Shown here: positions 57,155-57,721 of the stretch, piece after piece
Position numbering within the stretch: position 1 is the first letter of the stretch
Layout of the letters: every line of letters begins with the position of its first letter
NCBI GenBank assembly: GCA_014360805.1
Contig: JACIWU010000011.1
Location: 1 to 57,721, forward strand
DNA: 57,721 nt
Source: Chloroflexota bacterium
GTDB lineage: Bacteria; Chloroflexota; Anaerolineae; DTLA01
Reading direction: 5' to 3'
Program-made: the position numbers and the translations under genes
Notes under the pieces: generated by a model
What the model was told of the DNA's origin: nothing
The model's database searches: none
The model's input: the letters and a program-made list of their open reading frames with translations, nothing else

Positions 57155-57721
57155 ATGGACACTGCAACGCGACTTCAGGTGTTGGAAATCGTCTCGCGTG
57201 CCTTGGCCGAAGACATCGGCTCCGGCGACATCACCAGCGAGTGGACTATTCCCGCGGACCTGCATCTGCAGGGTGACCTCCTCGTCAAACAAGTTGGCGT
57301 CATCGCCGGCCTGGAGGTCGCCTCGCTGGTCTTCGCCACTGTTGACCCCGCCATCCAGTTCACGCCCCTGTCCAACGACGGCGACCGCGTAACGCGGGGC
57401 ACGGTCGTCGCCCGGGTTTCCGGCCCGGCCCGCAGCATCCTCACCGCCGAGCGCACCGCCCTCAACTTCCTGCAGCGCATGTCGGGCATTGCCACCGACA
57501 CCCGCCGATTCGTGGATGCCGTCAGCGGCACCCGTGCCGTTATCCTGGATACCCGCAAGACCTGTCCGGGCCTGCGCCTGCTGGACAAATGGGCCGTGCG
57601 GCTAGGCGGCGCGCAGAATCACCGCACCGGCCTGTACGACATGGTCCTCATCAAAGACAACCACATCGCCGCCGCCGGAGGCATCACCCAGGCGGTCAAG
57701 AGGGTTCGCGAGCGCATCCCC
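57155..57721 (+). CDS. nadC: nicotinate-nucleotide pyrophosphorylase (3' truncated by window edge)
   Basis: The first 189 residues: ALAEDIGSGDITSEWTIP start, GVIAGLEVA, the PRTase segment AERTALNFLQRMSGIAT, DTRKTCPGLRLLDKWAV, GGAQNHRTGLYDMVLIKDNHI. These are NadC motifs; the enzyme converts quinolinate and PRPP into nicotinate mononucleotide for NAD synthesis. The frame is open to the last base, so the remainder lies beyond the window. ATG 57155 has AAGGAG upstream and its own promoter after the R2 repeat. Confidence 0.95.
   Translation, partial: MDTATRLQVLEIVSRALAEDIGSGDITSEWTIPADLHLQGDLLVKQVGVIAGLEVASLVFATVDPAIQFTPLSNDGDRVTRGTVVARVSGPARSILTAERTALNFLQRMSGIATDTRRFVDAVSGTRAVILDTRKTCPGLRLLDKWAVRLGGAQNHRTGLYDMVLIKDNHIAAAGGITQAVKRVRERIP

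Overview
This window is a GC-rich, gene-dense stretch of bacterial chromosome that most resembles an anaerobic Chloroflexota (Anaerolineae-like) genome. The taxonomic call is an inference. It rests on several secreted proteins with long Thr-Pro linkers (one ending in an LPFVSR tail), DUF11 and carboxypeptidase-regulatory-like modules, type II IPP isomerase, and anaerobic enzymes: a glycyl-radical enzyme, an HgdC-type activator ATPase and a PPi-type phosphofructokinase. Promoters read as sigma70-like, TTGaca-N17-TAnnnT, and most genes have clear GGAGG-type ribosome binding sites.

Layout. 1-6.1 kb: the end of a DUF512 gene, a methyltransferase, a modular secreted protein, and a flavin/NAD oxidoreductase-MetF pair. 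6.1-13.6 kb: housekeeping genes trmFO, an M28 peptidase, smpB, hflX, acpP and an isoprenoid pair (fni plus prenyl synthase). 13.8-20 kb: a six-gene minus-strand operon with a glycyl-radical enzyme, its radical-SAM activase, a PNPOx-like flavoprotein, aroQ, an FHA/winged-helix regulator and an orphan HgdC/BadF ATPase. 20-28 kb: rnc, an acyl-CoA ligase, two surface proteins and the selenocysteine tRNA gene selC. 28-40.7 kb: isoaspartyl peptidase, two GT4 glycosyltransferases, a CAP lipoprotein, tpx, ferredoxin, Nudix, MEMO-type protein, tRNA-Glu, glnA and a FemAB-like acyltransferase. 40.8-49.6 kb (all minus): pentaheme cytochrome, plsC, a molybdenum-cofactor cluster (moaA, MOSC, moaC and an unrecognised internally duplicated protein), a triple-GAF hybrid histidine kinase and a winged-helix AAA ATPase. 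49.7-57.7 kb (all plus): sugar phosphate genes (PGI, PfkB kinase, LarA-like, gnd, PPi-PFK), then the start of nadC.

Most striking observation: the glycyl-radical enzyme gene carries an in-frame 72-bp insertion that includes an exact 52-bp copy, inverted and in the same reading frame, of part of the acyl-CoA ligase gene 3.2 kb away. It is flanked by a 26-bp direct duplication of the enzyme's own sequence. Short homologies at both joints suggest serial template switching, although a misassembly must be excluded. Other points are the selC gene with no Sec machinery or evident selenoprotein nearby, two dispersed palindromic repeat families (three copies each), genes whose best starts appear non-canonical (fni, possibly hflX), and a small unknown ORF behind a perfect consensus promoter with overlapping palindromes.
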